64,000 bases of DNA from Heracleum sosnowskyi (GCA_030848705.1 CM061235.1:133493228-133557227); one strand, 5' to 3'. Positions 12,327-26,742 are shown, counted from the stretch's first letter. Numbers and translations: made by a program. Notes: generated by a model from the letters alone, not told the origin.

Positions 12327-12574
12327 CTCCCCCGTCCTCTCATTTCTTTACAGTGTTTTACACTACTTGGCACGCATTTTAAGGCTCCTATAAAGTATAG
12401 ATCTACAACTTATTTTTAAAACTTTATTTTTAGAAATAAAAATTTAAACACTATATTTTTATTCAGTAGAAGAAAAAAATTTAAAATAATTTATCGGAGT
12501 ATATATTAAAAGAGCCTTAAAATTTGTGCCGAGTCCCATCCCCCAATGAAAAGAATTGAGGGGGACGGAAGGAG
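12327..12574. mobile_element. MITE B, unit 3
   Basis: 248 nt; left end CTCCCCCGTCC, closer to the Stowaway consensus. Confidence 0.75.
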
Positions 12575-13314
12575 TAATATTTATAATAGGTATATGTATA
12601 TTTATTTATAAAATTATAGATATTTTTATAATTTTATATGTAAATATGATGTAAGTATGCTTAGCAAATGAAAAAAATGATGTAATTATATAACTTTTAA
12701 TATATATTTGTAAAAGTTTTGCCTAAAATTTTAATATTTTAATATATTTATTTGTTTATTTTCATTTAATATTACCTGAAACACGAAAGTACATTAATCC
12801 TAAACAAAACATATTTGAGTCGCATTTGTGTATGAATCAGTTCTATTTAGTAGTCAACTTCAGTTTTTATGTAATGTATGTTAAGGCCTCGGCTTGTTTT
12901 TATTTATGAATGAATTTCAAGTTTAGCAAACAAGAAAAATACTTGCAACAATCACAATAATATTATTAAAATTTAATTTTTATAAATATGGATGTAACAT
13001 TGGAAATAATCTATGTATTTTGTTGAAGAGATTCATGGATTTCACAATTTATACACGCAGAGATTTGCAACAAATATATATACATAGAGTCAAGGGACAA
13101 AAACGAGTTAAGGGTTATTTAATTTAATTTAAATACATCTCATAATATCATCCCCTTACCTTTTTAGATGGGTCAATAGCTAAGTTTCGAGGCTTCTGGA
13201 TAACATTTAATTCTTTTAATTCTTTACTGAGCTCATTTTAACCATAATATTTAAATTCATAAATTACTGAAGATTGTCTAGTGATAATCAACCTAATTGG
13301 CTAGTAAGCCTATA

Positions 13315-13583
13315 CTCTTTTCGTCCCATCCATTTCTTTACACTTTACTTTTTAGGATGTACCATCCAATTATTTACATTCCAATTTTTTTCAAAAATAG
13401 TAAAGTTTTATAATATAAAAATTAACAACTTCTCCTACTCTCTTCCACTTTACTTAATTTATACCTTAAATATTGACGGGTCCCACCACTTTATTTATTT
13501 CTTTTTAGTTTTTTTACCTATTTTACTTATATTCTTAGACTCCGTGTCCAACTCAAATGTAAACAATTGAACGGGATAGAGAG
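13315..13583. mobile_element. MITE A, unit 4
   Basis: 269 nt; differs from unit 1 by TTTAGGATG for TTGGGATG. Confidence 0.68.
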
Positions 13584-13846
13584 TATAACATAAGGAGAAA
13601 AATTATAATTTTGTTTTTAGCAACATGTTGTACTGTATACGCTATATGTGTTTCAATTAATTTCTGAATACCATTTCATTAATGTATATTGATTTTCTTA
13701 TGTCTAATTACATAAATTAAAGTATCTTTTTATTAACGTATATATCTTACTTTTGTATTTAAGATTGTGAAATTATTGCAGTGTAACCTCCATTAAAATT
13801 AATATTAGCTTTTAATTATACATTAATTGATATACATATAATTATA

Positions 13847-13863
13847 ATGCATGTGTATAAATA
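13847..13863 (+). promoter_or_regulatory. Core promoter of copy 4
   Basis: TATAAATA at 13856-13863. Confidence 0.68.
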
Positions 13864-13968
13864 GCCATCCTTGGTGGTTCATTATTCATAAATCAACAAA
13901 GGGTAGTCTTGTCTCTCGTCACAACACAAAATCAATTATAATTTTATTACACGTCACATTACAAAAAA

Positions 13969-14817
13969 ATGGAGAAGATCTCAATTATGTTTATCATCTC
14001 TTTTGCCTTGATACTTTCTGTTTCTAGTAAGTTCAGTATCATTTTTTTTTGTCAATTAGTAAGTTTAAGATGAATGTACACTAATGATTTTTAAAGATCA
14101 GTCGATCGGAAACAATATTATAATGTTATATTGATCACAATTTACGATACATGTAATAGTAACAAGTATCATATAATATTATTTAAATATCTTATTATAT
14201 CATACTTACATGCATTATTTTATTAGGATATATCTAGTGATATTATTGTAATTTTGACTTTTTCTATTTGTACCATTTTTACCTAGTATTGGTTTCTACA
14301 AATGGTGTCATACCTTTGAGAATCCTCTAATTACAATTAACATTTGAAAAAAATTGCAAATAAAAAATAAAAGATAGTAAAGATTAGATCTTTGACGAAT
14401 AATATACTAAATTGCTTGTTGTTCCAGAAGTGGAAGAAAATCAAATTGAATTTATCTTTGATCTGTATTTTAAAATATTTAATGATGGTTAAAGAATTTC
14501 TTACTTTGATAAATAATAACACAATGGTAGGATTGAGAATTTCCCAAATTTATTTGAAAGGCTTGTATTGGTACATTTGCATGGCCTTGTAGTTTTGAGT
14601 TAATAAAGGTGATTGTTGTGCAGGTTCACGGTGGTCAGACAAGGTGGTAGAAGATCCAGAAGTTGGAGCTCCTGACCAAATCATGAATGTTGGTACATGC
14701 CAAGGAAATAGTGCCAAAGGCAATGCTACTTGTCTCTATCTATGTGATCACGTATACCATTGTCCTGGTGGTTTGTGTTACTGTGGGCCAAGTAATACTT
14801 GTCATATCACTTGTTAA
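13969..14817 (+). CDS. Secreted cysteine-rich defensin-like peptide, copy 4 (intact)
   Basis: Exons are 13969-14026 and 14624-14817 (intron 597 nt). The protein is identical to copy 1, with Glu32. The upstream MITE and promoter region share copy 1's private variants (CCCCTTACC and AAAACGAG in the leader region, ACACGTCAC just before the ATG). It lacks copy 1's 17-nt intron deletion, so that deletion arose in copy 1 after the two separated. AATAAA is at 14853-14858. Confidence 0.85.
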
Positions 14818-16662
14818 AACCCATAAATATTTTACCCTTTTTTTATTAATTAAATAAAGTGTATCGTTTTTTGCATCTTAAATATATTAGCTTATAGTCC
14901 GTGCGAAGCACAGTTAATTTCAATTTTTTTTATTATTTCAATAATTTAAAATAACATTTGTCTCTTTTATCTTTGTAATAATATTAAAATATAATATAAT
15001 AATAAGTGATCGATGCGGCTTAAATGTTAAATTTAATACGTTGTTGGTAGAAATTGAACCTTAAACTTATGTATATTACAAATTTTAATATTGTATCGAA
15101 TTGAGTTTAATATTTTATCGAATTATAAAGTTATGTATATAAATTTTTAATTTTTTTGTAAAAATACTTTTTTTTTTTTTTTTTTTTTTTTTGCAAAAAT
15201 ACGGGTTTTCGGTTTTTTTTAATGACAATTTTTCAATCTAATGCAATTGGATGGATCTTAAAAAGTAACTTCAATTATTTTTCAGAAAAACATAAAAGAA
15301 GTTGCATCTTTTTGTTTCTTATTACAAATCATAAAAAAGTTGCATTTGGTTACTTCTGGTTACCAATCGTATTTCTACAAATATTTTTAAAAGATATTAG
15401 AGCTACAAATAAGTACAAAGAAAATGGGTTTGTTAATAAGAGCTTGATGCAACTAACCTAAGTACCTACTCACATAAGTTAGGTTAGTACAAATGGTTTT
15501 TTTCATACGAATACATAAGGGTACTTTGATAGTTGCATTATTATCCCTCATACTCTTACATTATATAATAAGATACAATAGGCGTGAAACATATCTTATT
15601 CAACATTTTGGTTATGTGCTGTCAAATGAAGGGTCTTTTAACTTTTGAGATGTATAGATGATAATGGCTAAATTTAATATTAAAAATTATATTCAAATAT
15701 TAAAAAAGTGTATTTTAATAATTTAAATAAAAAATTAAATATTAAAAAGTGAAATTGATCTAAATCAAGGGTGTGAATATATCACTTCCAAAAATTTATT
15801 ATATTCACAGTGCCTCTTTACTATTTTGACTATATCTTACATTATAAAAATCAAATTTGGACGATTTCACAGCACACGCGAAAATCAAAAAATAATTTTA
15901 ATTTGGCGATGATTTAACAATTATTATCTAACTGAAAATACTCGAAAACTGAAAAAGAAAATAAAATTACAAATTTTTACATTGTTCAACATCGAGAATC
16001 TACTCATATTTTCTTTATGTTATTAAAATGCACTTTTTTGGATTTGAATATAATCCTACTAAAATGTAAATATACCTTTTACTATCAGATGCGACGATTC
16101 TCATTCGTCCACTTTAAAAGCAACGATCCTTATTAATTTAACGAAACAACCACTTTAAAAGCAACGATCCTTAATAATTTAACGAAACAAAGACGGTGAT
16201 TACCAAAATTTCACGTAAGATCCCTTCACTTATTATATATAAAGTATAAAATACGTGTAATTTACATTTTTATCTTGCTAAAAAAAATGTCATCCTTCTA
16301 AATAGAACCCCATACCTTGAATATCCATGAAAGATAAGATTTAAGTATCTTTTTCGTCTAAAAAGATTAAAATCTTTTTTGCAAGTCTAAAAAAATTGTA
16401 GTTCTTTATACTTGCAACAATTTGATTAGAGGTCTTGAATTGGGATTTTTGTTTGTTTGAGCAACTGGATCAAGTAGATCTGGCAATTTGATACACACAA
16501 ATTAAATGACATGACACGAAATAATACGAAAATTTAGTGTTTGTGTTTATTTTTGAGTACACGACAAGAAAGTACACGGCTTAGATTTAGTGTCATGCTT
16601 GGATTTAGCATTAGGGTAAACGACATGACGTACAACGTAAATATATTAATTCATAAATAATA

Positions 16663-16909
16663 CTCACCCGTCCCTCTCATTTCTTTACAGTGTTTTACAC
16701 TACTTGGCACGCATTTTAAGGCTCCTAAAGTATAAATCTACAACTTATTTTTAAAACTTTATTTTTAGAAATAAAAATTTAAACACTATATTTTTATTCA
16801 GTAGAAGAAAAAAATTTAAAATAATTTATCAGAGTATATATTAAAAGAGCCTTAAAATGTGTGCCGAGTCCCATCCCCCAATGAAAAGAATTGAGGGGGA
16901 CGGAAGGAG
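16663..16909. mobile_element. MITE B, unit 4
   Basis: 247 nt, as in units 1 and 2. Confidence 0.75.
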
Positions 16910-17647
16910 TAATATTTATAATAGGTATATGTATATTTATTTATAAAATTATAGATATTTTCATAATTTTATATGTAAATATAATGTAAGTATGCTTAGC
17001 AAAAGAAAAAAATGATGTAATTATATAACTTTTAATATATATTTGTAAAAGTTTTGCCTAAAATTTTAATATTTTAATATATTTATTTGTTTATTTTCAT
17101 ATTTTCATTTAATATTACCTGAAACACGAAAGTACATTAATCCTAAACAAAACATATTTGAGTCGCATTTGTGTATGAATCAGTTCTATTTAGTAGTCAA
17201 CTTCAGTTTTTATGTAATGTATGTTAAGGCCTCGGCTTGTTTTTATTTTTGAATGAATTTCAAGTTTAGCAAACAAAAAAAATACTTGCAACAATCACAA
17301 TAATATTATCAAAATTTAATTTTTATAAATATGGATGTAACATTGGAAATAATCTATGTATTTTGTTGAAGAGATTCAAGGATTTCACAATTTATACACA
17401 CAGAGATTTGCAACAAATATATATACATAGAGTCCAGGGACAAAAACCAGTTAAGGGTTATTTAATTTAATTTAAATACATCTCATAATATCATCCCTTA
17501 CCTTTTTAGATGGGTCAATAGCTAAGTTTCGAGGCTTCTGGATAACATTTAATTCTTTACTGAGCTCATTTTAACCATAATATTTAAATTCATAAATTAC
17601 TGAAGATTGTCTAGTGATAATCAACCTAATTGGCTAGTAAGCATATA

Positions 17648-17916
17648 CTCTTTTCGTCCGATCCATTTCTTTACACTTTACTTTTGGGATGTACCATCCA
17701 ATTATTTACATTCCAATTTTTTTCAAAAATAGTAAAGTTTTATAATATAAAAATTAACTACTTCTCCTACTCTCTTCCACTTTACTTAATTTATACCTTA
17801 AATATTGACGGGTCCCACCACTTTATTTATTTCTTTTTAGTTTTTTTACCTATTTTACTTATATTTCTTAGACTCCGTGTCTAACTCAAATGTAAACAAT
17901 TGAACGGGATAGAGAG
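17648..17916. mobile_element. MITE A, unit 5
   Basis: 269 nt; one T lost near 17684. Confidence 0.68.
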
Positions 17917-18179
17917 TATAACATAAGGAGAAAAATTATAATTTTGATTTTAGCAACATGTTGTACTGTATACGCTATATGTGTTTCAATTAATTTCTGA
18001 ATACCATTTCATTAATGTATATTGATTTTCTTATGTCTAATTACATAAATTAAAGTATCTTTTTATTAACGTATATAGCTTACTTTTGTATTTAAGATTG
18101 TGTAATTATTGCAGTGTAACCTCTATTAAAATTAATATTAGCTTTTAATTATACATTAATTGATATACATATAATTATA

Positions 18180-18196
18180 ATGCATGTGTATAAATA
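18180..18196 (+). promoter_or_regulatory. Core promoter of copy 5
   Basis: TATAAATA at 18189-18196. Confidence 0.68.
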
Positions 18197-18301
18197 GCCA
18201 TCCTTGGTGGTTCATTATTCATAAATCAACAAAGGGTAGTCTTGTCTCTCGTCACAACACAAAATCAATTATAATTTTATTACTCGTCACATTACAAAAA
18301 A

Positions 18302-19151
18302 ATGGAGAAGATCTCAATTATGTTTATCATCTCTTTTGCCTTGATACTTTCTGTTTCTAGTAAGTTCAGTATCATTTTTTTTTTGTCAATTAGTAAGTTT
18401 AAGATGAATGTACACTAATGATTTTTAAAGATCAGTCGATCGGAAACAATATTATAATGTTATATTGATCACAATTTACGATAAATGTAATAGTAACAAG
18501 TATCATATAATATTATTTAAATATCTTATTATATCATACTTACATGCATGATTTTATTAGGATATATCTAGTGATATTATTGTAATTTTGACTTTTTCTA
18601 TTTGTACCATTTTTACATAGTATTGGTTTCTACAAATGGTGTCATACCTTTGAGAATCCTCTAATTACAATTAACATTTGAAAAAAATTGCAAATAAAAA
18701 ATAAAAGATAGTAAAGATTAGATCTTTGACGAATAATATACTAAATTGCTTGCTGTTCCAAGAGTGGAAGAAAATCAAATTGGATTTATCTTTGATCTTT
18801 ATTTTAAAATATTTAATGATGGTTAAAGAATTTCTTACTTTGATAAATAATAACACAATGGTAGGATTGAGAATTTCCCAAATTTATTTGAAAGGCTTGT
18901 ATTGGTACATTTGCATGGCCTTGTAGTTTTGAGTTAATAAAGGTGATTGTTGTGCAGGTTCACGGTGGTCAGACAAGGTGGTAGAAGATCCACAAGTTGG
19001 AGCTCCTGACCAAATCATGAATGTTGGTACATGCCAAGGAAATAGTGCCAAAGGCAATGCTACTTGTCTCTATCTATGTGATCACGTATACCATTGTCCT
19101 GGTGGTTTGTGTTACTGTGGGCCAAGTAATACTTGTCATATCACTTGTTAA
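18302..19151 (+). CDS. Secreted cysteine-rich defensin-like peptide, copy 5 (intact)
   Basis: Exons are 18302-18359 and 18958-19151 (intron 598 nt). The protein equals copies 2 and 3 (Gln32). With copy 4 it forms a two-unit block that mirrors copy 1 plus copies 2/3. One T is missing in the upstream MITE (CTTTTGGG for CTTTTTGGG), which affects no coding sequence. AATAAA is at 19187-19192. The promoter, both exons and the splice junctions show no damage. Confidence 0.85.
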
Positions 19152-20989
19152 AACCCATAAATATTTTACCGTTTTTTTATTAATTAAATAAAGTGTATCG
19201 TTTTTTGCATCTTAAATATATTAGCTTATAGTCCGTGCGAAGCACAGTTAATTTCAATTTGTTTTATTATTTCAATAATTTAAAATAACATTTGTCTCTT
19301 TTATCTTTGTAATAATATTAAAATATAATATAATAATAAGTGATCGATGCGGCTTAAATGTTAAATTTAATACGTTGTTGGTAGAAATTGAACCTTAAAC
19401 TTATGTATGTAACAAAGTTTAATATTGTATCGAATTGAGTTTAATATTTTATCGAATTATAAAGTTATGTATAGAAATTTTTAATTTTTTTGTAAAAATA
19501 CTTTTTTTTTTAATTTTTTTTTTTGTTGCAAAAATACGGGTTTTCGGTTTTTTTTTAAAGACAATTTTTCAATCTAATGCAATTGGATGGATCTTAAAAA
19601 GTAACTTCAATTATTTTTCAGAAAAACATAAAAGAAGTTGCATCTTTTTGTTTCTTATTACAAATCATAAAAAAGTTGCATTTGGTTACTTCTGGTTACC
19701 AATCGTATTTCGACAAATATTTTTAAAAGATATTAGAGCTACAAATAAGTACAAAGAAAATGGGTTTGTTAATAAGAGCTTGATGCAACTAACCTAAGTA
19801 CCTACTCACATAAGTTAGGTTAGTACAAATGGTTTTTTTCATACGAATACATAAGGGTACTTTGATAGTAGCATTATTATCCCTCATACTCATACTCTTA
19901 CATTATATAATAAGATACAATAGGCGTGAAACATATCTTATTCAACATTTTGGTTATGTGCTGTCAAATGAAGGTCTTTTAACTTTTGAGATGTATAGAT
20001 GATAATCGCTAAATTTAATATTAAAAATTATATTCAAATATTAAAAAAGTGTATTTTAATAATTTAAATAAAAAATTAAATATTAAAAAGTGAAATTGAT
20101 CTAAATCAAGGGTGTGAATATATCACTTCCAAAAATTTATTATATTCACACTGCCTCTTTACTATTTTGACTATATCTTACATTATAAAAATCAAATTTG
20201 GACGATTTCACATGACACGCGAAAATCAAAAAATAATTTTAATTTGGCGATGATTTAACAATTATTATCTAACTGAAAATACTCGAAAACTGAAAAAGAA
20301 AATAAAATTACAAATTTTTACATTGTTCAAAATCGAGAATTTACTCATATTTGCTTTATGTTATTAAAATTCACTTTTTTGGATTTGAATATAATCCTAC
20401 TAAAATGTAAATATAACTTTTACTATCAGATGCGACGATTCTCATTCGTCCACTTTAAAAGCAACGATCCTTATTAATTTAACGAAACAACCACTTTAAA
20501 AGCAACGATCCTTAATAATTTATCGAAACAAAGACGGTGATTACCAAAATTTCAGGTAAGATCCCTTCACTTATTATATATAAAGTATAAAATACGTGTA
20601 ATTTACATTTTTTTCTTGCTAAAAAAAATGTCATCCTTCTAAATAGAACTGCATACTTTGAATATCCATGAAAGATAATATTTAAGTAACTTTTCCGTCT
20701 AAAAAGATTAAAATCTTTTTTGCAAGTCTAAAAAAATTGTAGTTCTTTATACTTGCAACAATTTGATTAGAGGTCTTGAATTGGGATTTTTGTTTGTTTG
20801 AGCAACTGGATCAAGTAGATCCAGCAATTTGATACACACAAATTAAATGACATGACACGAAATAATACGAAAATTTAGTGTTTGTGTTTATCTTTTAAGT
20901 ACACGGCTTAGATTTAGTGTCATGCTTGAATTTAGCATTAGGGTAAACGACATGACGTACGACGAAAATATATTAATTCATAAATAATA

Positions 20990-21242
20990 CTCCCCAGTCC
21001 CTCTCATTTATTTACAGTGTTTTACACTACTTGGCACGCATTTTAAGGCTCCAATATATTAATATAGCTCTACAACTTATTTTTAAAACTTTATTTTTAG
21101 AAATAAAAATTTAAACACTATATTTTTATTCAGTAGAAGAAAAAAATTTAAAATAATTTATCGGAGTATATATTAAAAGAGCCTTAAAATGTGTGCCGAG
21201 TCCCCATCCCCCAATGAAAAGAATTGAGGGGGACGGAAGGAG
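20990..21242. mobile_element. MITE B, unit 5
   Basis: 253 nt; left end CTCCCCAGTCC, with an AATATATTAATATAG insert near 21052. Confidence 0.75.
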
Positions 21243-21981
21243 TAATATTTATAATAGGTATATGTATATTTATTTATAAAATTATTGATATTTTTATAAT
21301 TTTATATGTAAATATGATGTAAGTATGCTTAGCAAAAGAAAAAAAATGATGTAATTATATAACTTTTAATATATATTTGTAAACGTTTTGCCTAAAATTT
21401 TAATATTTTAATATATTTATTTGTTTATTTTCATATTTTCATTTAATATTACCTGAAACACGAAAGTACATTAATCCTAAACAAAACATATTTGAGTCGC
21501 ATTTGTGTATGAATCAGTTCTATTTAGTAGTCAACTTCAGTTTTTATGTAATGTATGTTAGGCCTAGGCTTGTTTTTATTTATGAATGAATTTCAAGTTT
21601 AGCAAACAAAAAATATACTTGCAACAATCACAATAATATTATTAAAATTTAATTTTTATAAATATGGATGTAACATTGGAAATAATCTATGTATTTTGTT
21701 GAAGAGATTCAAGGATTTCACAATTTATACACGTAGAGATTTGCAACAAATATATATACATAGAGTCAAGGGACAAAAACCGGTTAATGGTTATTTAATT
21801 TAATTTAAATACATCTCATTATATCATCCCCTTACCTTTTTAGATGGGTCAATAGCTAAGTTTAGAGGCTTCTGGATAACATTTAATTCTTTACTGAGCT
21901 CATTTTAACCATAATATTTAAATTCATAAATTACTGAAGATTGTCTAGTGATAATCAACCTAATTGGCTAGTAAGCATATA

Positions 21982-22253
21982 CTGTTTTCGTCCAATCCAT
22001 TTCTTTACACTTTACTTTTTGGGATGTACCATCCAATTATTAACATTCCAATTTTTTTCAAAAATAGTAAAGTTTTATAATATAAAAATTAACTAGTTCT
22101 CCTACTCTCTTCCATTTTACTTAATTTATACCTTAAATATTGACGGGTTCCACCACTTTATTTATTTCTTTTTAGTTTTTTTTTACCTATTTTACTTATA
22201 TTTTTTAGACTCCGTGTCCAACTCAAATGTAAACAATTGAACGGGATAGAGAG
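21982..22253. mobile_element. MITE A, unit 6
   Basis: 272 nt; the left terminus is changed to CTGTTTTCG. Confidence 0.66.
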
Positions 22254-22516
22254 TATAACATAAGGAGAAAAATTATAATTTTGTTTTTAGCAACATGTTG
22301 TACTGTATACGCTATATGCGTTTCAATTAATTTCTGAATACCATTTCATTAATGTATATTGATTTTCTTATGTCTAATTACATAAATTAAAGTATCTTTT
22401 TATTAACGTATATAACTTACTTTTGTATTTAAGATTGTGTAATTATTTTAGTGTAACCTCTATTAAAATTAATATTAGCTTTTAATTATACATTAATTGA
22501 TATACATATAATTATA

Positions 22517-22533
22517 ATGCATGTGTATAAATA
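22517..22533 (+). promoter_or_regulatory. Core promoter of copy 6
   Basis: TATAAATA at 22526-22533. A 7-nt duplication downstream lengthens the leader to 120 nt between TATA start and ATG. Confidence 0.68.
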
Positions 22534-22645
22534 GCCATCATTGGTGGTTGGTGGTTCATTATTCATAAATCAACAAAGGGTAGTCTTGTCTCTCGTCACA
22601 ACACAAAATCAATTATAATTTTATTACTCGTCACATTACAAAAAA

Positions 22646-23494
22646 ATGGAGAAGATCTCAATTATGTTTATCATCTCTTTTGCCTTGATACTTTCTGTTT
22701 CTAGTAAGTTCAGTATCATTTTTTTTTTGTCAATTAGCAAGTTTAAGATGAATGTACACTAATGATTTTTAAAGATCAGTCGATCGCAAACAATATTATA
22801 ATGTTTTATTGATCACAATTTACGATAAATGTAATAGTAACAAGTATCATATAATATTTTTTAAATATCTTATTAAATCATACTTACATGCATTATTTTA
22901 TTAGGATATATCTTGTGATATTATTGTAATTTTGACTTTTTCTATTTGTACCATTTTTACATAGTATTGGTTTCTACAAATGGTGTCATACCTTTGAGAA
23001 TCCTCTGATTACAATTAACATTTGAAAAAAATTGCAAATAAAAAATAAAAGATAGTAAAGATTAGATCTTTGACGAATAATATACTAAATTGCTTGCTGT
23101 TCCAGGAGTGGAAGAAAATCAAATTCAATTTATCTTTATCTTTATTTTAAAATATTTAATGATGGTTAAAGAATTTCTTACTTTGATAAATAATAAAACA
23201 ATGGTAGGATTGCGAATTTCCCAAATTTATTTGAAAGGCTTGTATTGGTACATTTGCATGGCCTTGTAGTTTTGAGTTAACAAAGGTGATTGTTGTGCAG
23301 GTTCACGGTGGTCAGACAAGATGGTAGAAGATCCAGAAGTTGGAGCTCCTGATCAAATCATGAATGTTGGTACATGCCAAGGAAATAGTGCCGAAGGCAA
23401 TGCTACTTGTCTCTATTTATGTGATCACGTATACCATTGTCCTGGTGGTTTGTGTTACTGTGGGCCAAGTAATACTTGTCATATCACTTGTTAA
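22646..23494 (+). CDS. Secreted cysteine-rich defensin-like peptide, copy 6 (intact, divergent leader)
   Basis: Exons are 22646-22703 and 23301-23494 (intron 597 nt). This is the most diverged intact protein. It has Met27 for Val in the leader and Glu51 for Lys in the loop between Cys45 and Cys56, and keeps Glu32. Lys-to-Glu makes the peptide still more acidic. All cysteines and the sequon remain. A 7-nt duplication (TTGGTGG twice) in the 5' leader moves the TATA box to 120 nt before the ATG. The intron carries variants shared only with copy 11 (GATCGCAAAC, ATGTTTTATTG). AATAAA is at 23529-23534. Confidence 0.83.
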
Positions 23495-25238
23495 AACCCA
23501 TAATATTTTACCGTTTTTTTATTAATTAAATAAAGTGTATCGTTTTTTGCATCTTAAATATATTAGATTATAGTCCGTGCGAACCACAGTTTACTTTCAA
23601 TTTTTTTTGTTTCAATAATTTAAAATAACATTTGTCTCTTTTATCTTTGTAATAATATTAAAATATAATATAATAATAAGTGATCGATGCGGCTTAAATG
23701 TTAAATTTAATACGTTGTTGGTAGAAATTGAACCTTAAACTTATGTATATAACAAATTTTAATATTATATCGAATTGAGTTTAATATTTTATCGAATTAT
23801 AAAGTTATGTATAGAAATTTTTAATTTTTTTGTAAAAATACTTTTTTTTTTAATTTTTTTTGTTGCAAAAATACGGGTTTTCAGTTTTTTTAAAGACGAT
23901 TTTTCAATCTAATGCAATTGGATGGATCTTAAAAGTAACTTCAATTATTTTTCAGAAAAACATAAAAAATGTTGCATCTGTTTGTTTCTTATTACAAATC
24001 ATAAAAAAGTTGCATTTGGTTACTTCTGGTTACCAATCGTATTTCTGCAAATATTTTTAAAAGAAATTAGAGCTACAAATAAGTACAAAGAAAATGGGTT
24101 TGTTAATAAAAGCTTGATGCAACTAACCTAAGTACCTACTCACATAAGTTAGGTGAGTACAAATGGTTTTTTTCATACGAATACATAAGGGTACTTTGAT
24201 AGTTGCATTATTATCCCTCATACTCTTATATTATATAATAAGATACAATAGACGTGAAACATATCTTATTCAACATTTTGGTTATGTGCTGTCAAATGAA
24301 GGGTCTATTAACTTTTGAGATGTATAGATGATAATCGCTAAATTTAATATTAAAAATTATATTCAAATATTAAAAAAGTGTATTTTAATAATTTAAATAA
24401 AAAATTAAATATTAAAAAGTGAAATTGATCTAAATCAAGGGTGGGAATATATCACTTCCAAAAATTTATTATATTCACACTGCCTCTTTACTATTTTGAC
24501 TATATCTTACTTTATAAAAATCAAATTTGGACGATTTCACAGCGCAAGCGAAAATCAAAAATAATTTTAATTTGGTGATGAATTAACAATTATTATCAAA
24601 CTGAAAATACTCAAAAACTGAAAAAGAAAAGAAAATTACAAATTTTTACATTGTTCAACATTGAGAATCTACTCATATTTGCTTTATGTTATTAAAATGC
24701 ACTTTTTAGGATTTGAATATAATAATCCTACTAAAATGTAAATATACCTTTTACTATCAGATGCGACGATTCTCATTCGTCCACTTTAAAAGCAACGATA
24801 CTTATTAATTTAACGAAACAAAGACGGTGATTACCAAAATTTCAGGTAAGATCCCTTCACTTATTATATATAAAGTATAAAATACGTGTAATTTACATTT
24901 TTTTCTTTCTAAAAAAAATGTCATCCTTCTAAATAGAACCGCATACTTTGAATATCCATGAAAGATAAGATTTAAGTAACTTTTCCGTATAAAAAGATTA
25001 ATTTTTTTTTTGCAAGTCTAAAAAAATTGTAGTTCTTTATACTTGCAACAATTTGATTAGAGGTCTTGAATTGGGATTTTTGTTTGTTTGGGCAACTGGA
25101 TCAAGTAGATCCGGCAATTTGATACACACAAATTAAATGACATGACATGAAATGATACAAAAATTTAGTGTTTGTGTTTATCTTTTGAGTACACGACACG
25201 ACATGACACGACATAAATATATTAATTCATAAATAATA

Positions 25239-25488
25239 CTCCCCCGTTCCTCTCATTTCTTTACAGTGTTTTACACTACTTGACACGCATTTTAAGGCTC
25301 CTTTAAAGTATAGCTCTACAACTTATTTTTAAAACTTTATTTTTATAAATAAAAATTTAAACATTATATTTTTATTCAGTAGAAGAAAAAAATTTAAAAT
25401 AATTTATCGGAATATATATTAAAAGAGCCTTAAAATGCTTGCCGAGTCCCCATCCCCCAATGAAAAGAATTGAGCGGGACGGAAGGAG
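25239..25488. mobile_element. MITE B, unit 6
   Basis: 250 nt; the right arm has GAGCGGGACGG. Confidence 0.75.
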
Positions 25489-26205
25489 TAATATTTATAA
25501 TAGGTATATGTATATTTATTTATAAAATGATAGATATTTTTATAATTTTATATGTTAATATGATGTAAGTATGCTTAGCAAAAGAAAAAAATGATGTAAT
25601 TATATAACTTTTAATATATATTTGTAAAAGTTTTGCCTAAAATTTTAATATTTTAATATATTTATTTGTTTATTTTCATATTTTCATTTAATATTACCTG
25701 AAACACGAAAGTACATTAATCGTAAACAAAACATATTTGAGTCGCATTTTTGTATGAATCAGTTTTTTATGTAATGTATGTTAAGGCCTCAGCTTGTTTT
25801 TATTTATGAATGAATTTCAAGTTTAGCAAACAAAAAAAATACTTGCAACAATCACAATAATATTATTAAAATTTAATTTTTATAAATATGGATGTAACAT
25901 TGGAAATAATCTATGTATTTTGTTGAAGAGATTCAAGGATTTCACAATTTATACAGGCAGAGATTTGCAACAAATATATATACATAGAGTCAAGGAACAA
26001 AAACCAGTTAATGGTTATTTAATTTAATTTAAATACATCTTATAATATCATCCCCTTACCTTTTTAGATGGGTCAATAGCTAAGTTTCGAGGCTTCTGGA
26101 TAACATTTAATTCTTTACTGAGCTCATTTTAACCATAATATTTAAATTCATAAATTACTGAAGATTGTCTAGTGATAATCAACTTAATTGGCTAGTAAGC
26201 ATATA

Positions 26206-26479
26206 CTCTTTTCGTCCCATCCATTTCTTTGCACTTTACTTTTTGGGATGTCCCATCCAATTATTTACATTCCAATTTTTTTCAAAAATAGTAAAGTTTT
26301 ATAATATAAAAATTAACTATTTCTCCTACTCGCTTCCACTTTACTTAATTTATATCTTAAATATTGACGGGTCCCACCACTTTATTTATTTCTTTTTAGT
26401 TTTTTTTTTTACCTATTTTACTTATATTTCTTAGACTCCGTGTCCAACTCAAATGTAAACAATTGAACGGGACACAGAG
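26206..26479. mobile_element. MITE A, unit 7
   Basis: 274 nt; right end GGGACACAGAG. Confidence 0.66.
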
Positions 26480-26742
26480 TATAACATAAGGAGAAAAATT
26501 ATAATTTTGTTTTTAGCAACATGTTGTACTATATAGGCTATATGCGTTTCAATTAATTTCTGAATACCATTTCATTAATGTATATTGATTTTCTTATGTC
26601 TAATTACATAAATTAAAGTATCTTTTTATTAACGTATATAGCTTACTTTTGTATTTAAGATTGTGTAATTATTTCAGTGTAACCTCTATTAAAATTAATA
26701 TTAGCTTTTAATTATACATTAATTGATATACATATAATTATA

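Larger units (their letters stand above)
8650..12977 (+). repeat. Tandem unit 3 (4,328 nt)
   Basis: The gene half resembles unit 2 and the spacer 10482-12977 resembles unit 5. The TATTTTCA repeat near 12759 is one copy shorter than in neighbours. Confidence 0.9.
12978..17320 (+). repeat. Tandem unit 4 (4,343 nt)
   Basis: Close duplicate of unit 1. Extra bases come from a repeated TTCTTTTAA in the leader region near 13212 and an uninterrupted T run at 15171-15192. Confidence 0.9.
17321..21653 (+). repeat. Tandem unit 5 (4,333 nt)
   Basis: The gene half is like unit 2 and the first spacer half like unit 3. From about 20880 the spacer takes the shortened CTTTTAAGTACACGGC form also seen in units 10 and 11. 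CATACT is duplicated near 19886. Confidence 0.9.
21654..25877 (+). repeat. Tandem unit 6 (4,224 nt)
   Basis: Diverged unit most similar to unit 11 in the gene half. It has a single 41-nt motif, and the ACACGACA region near 25195 is shortened. Confidence 0.9.
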
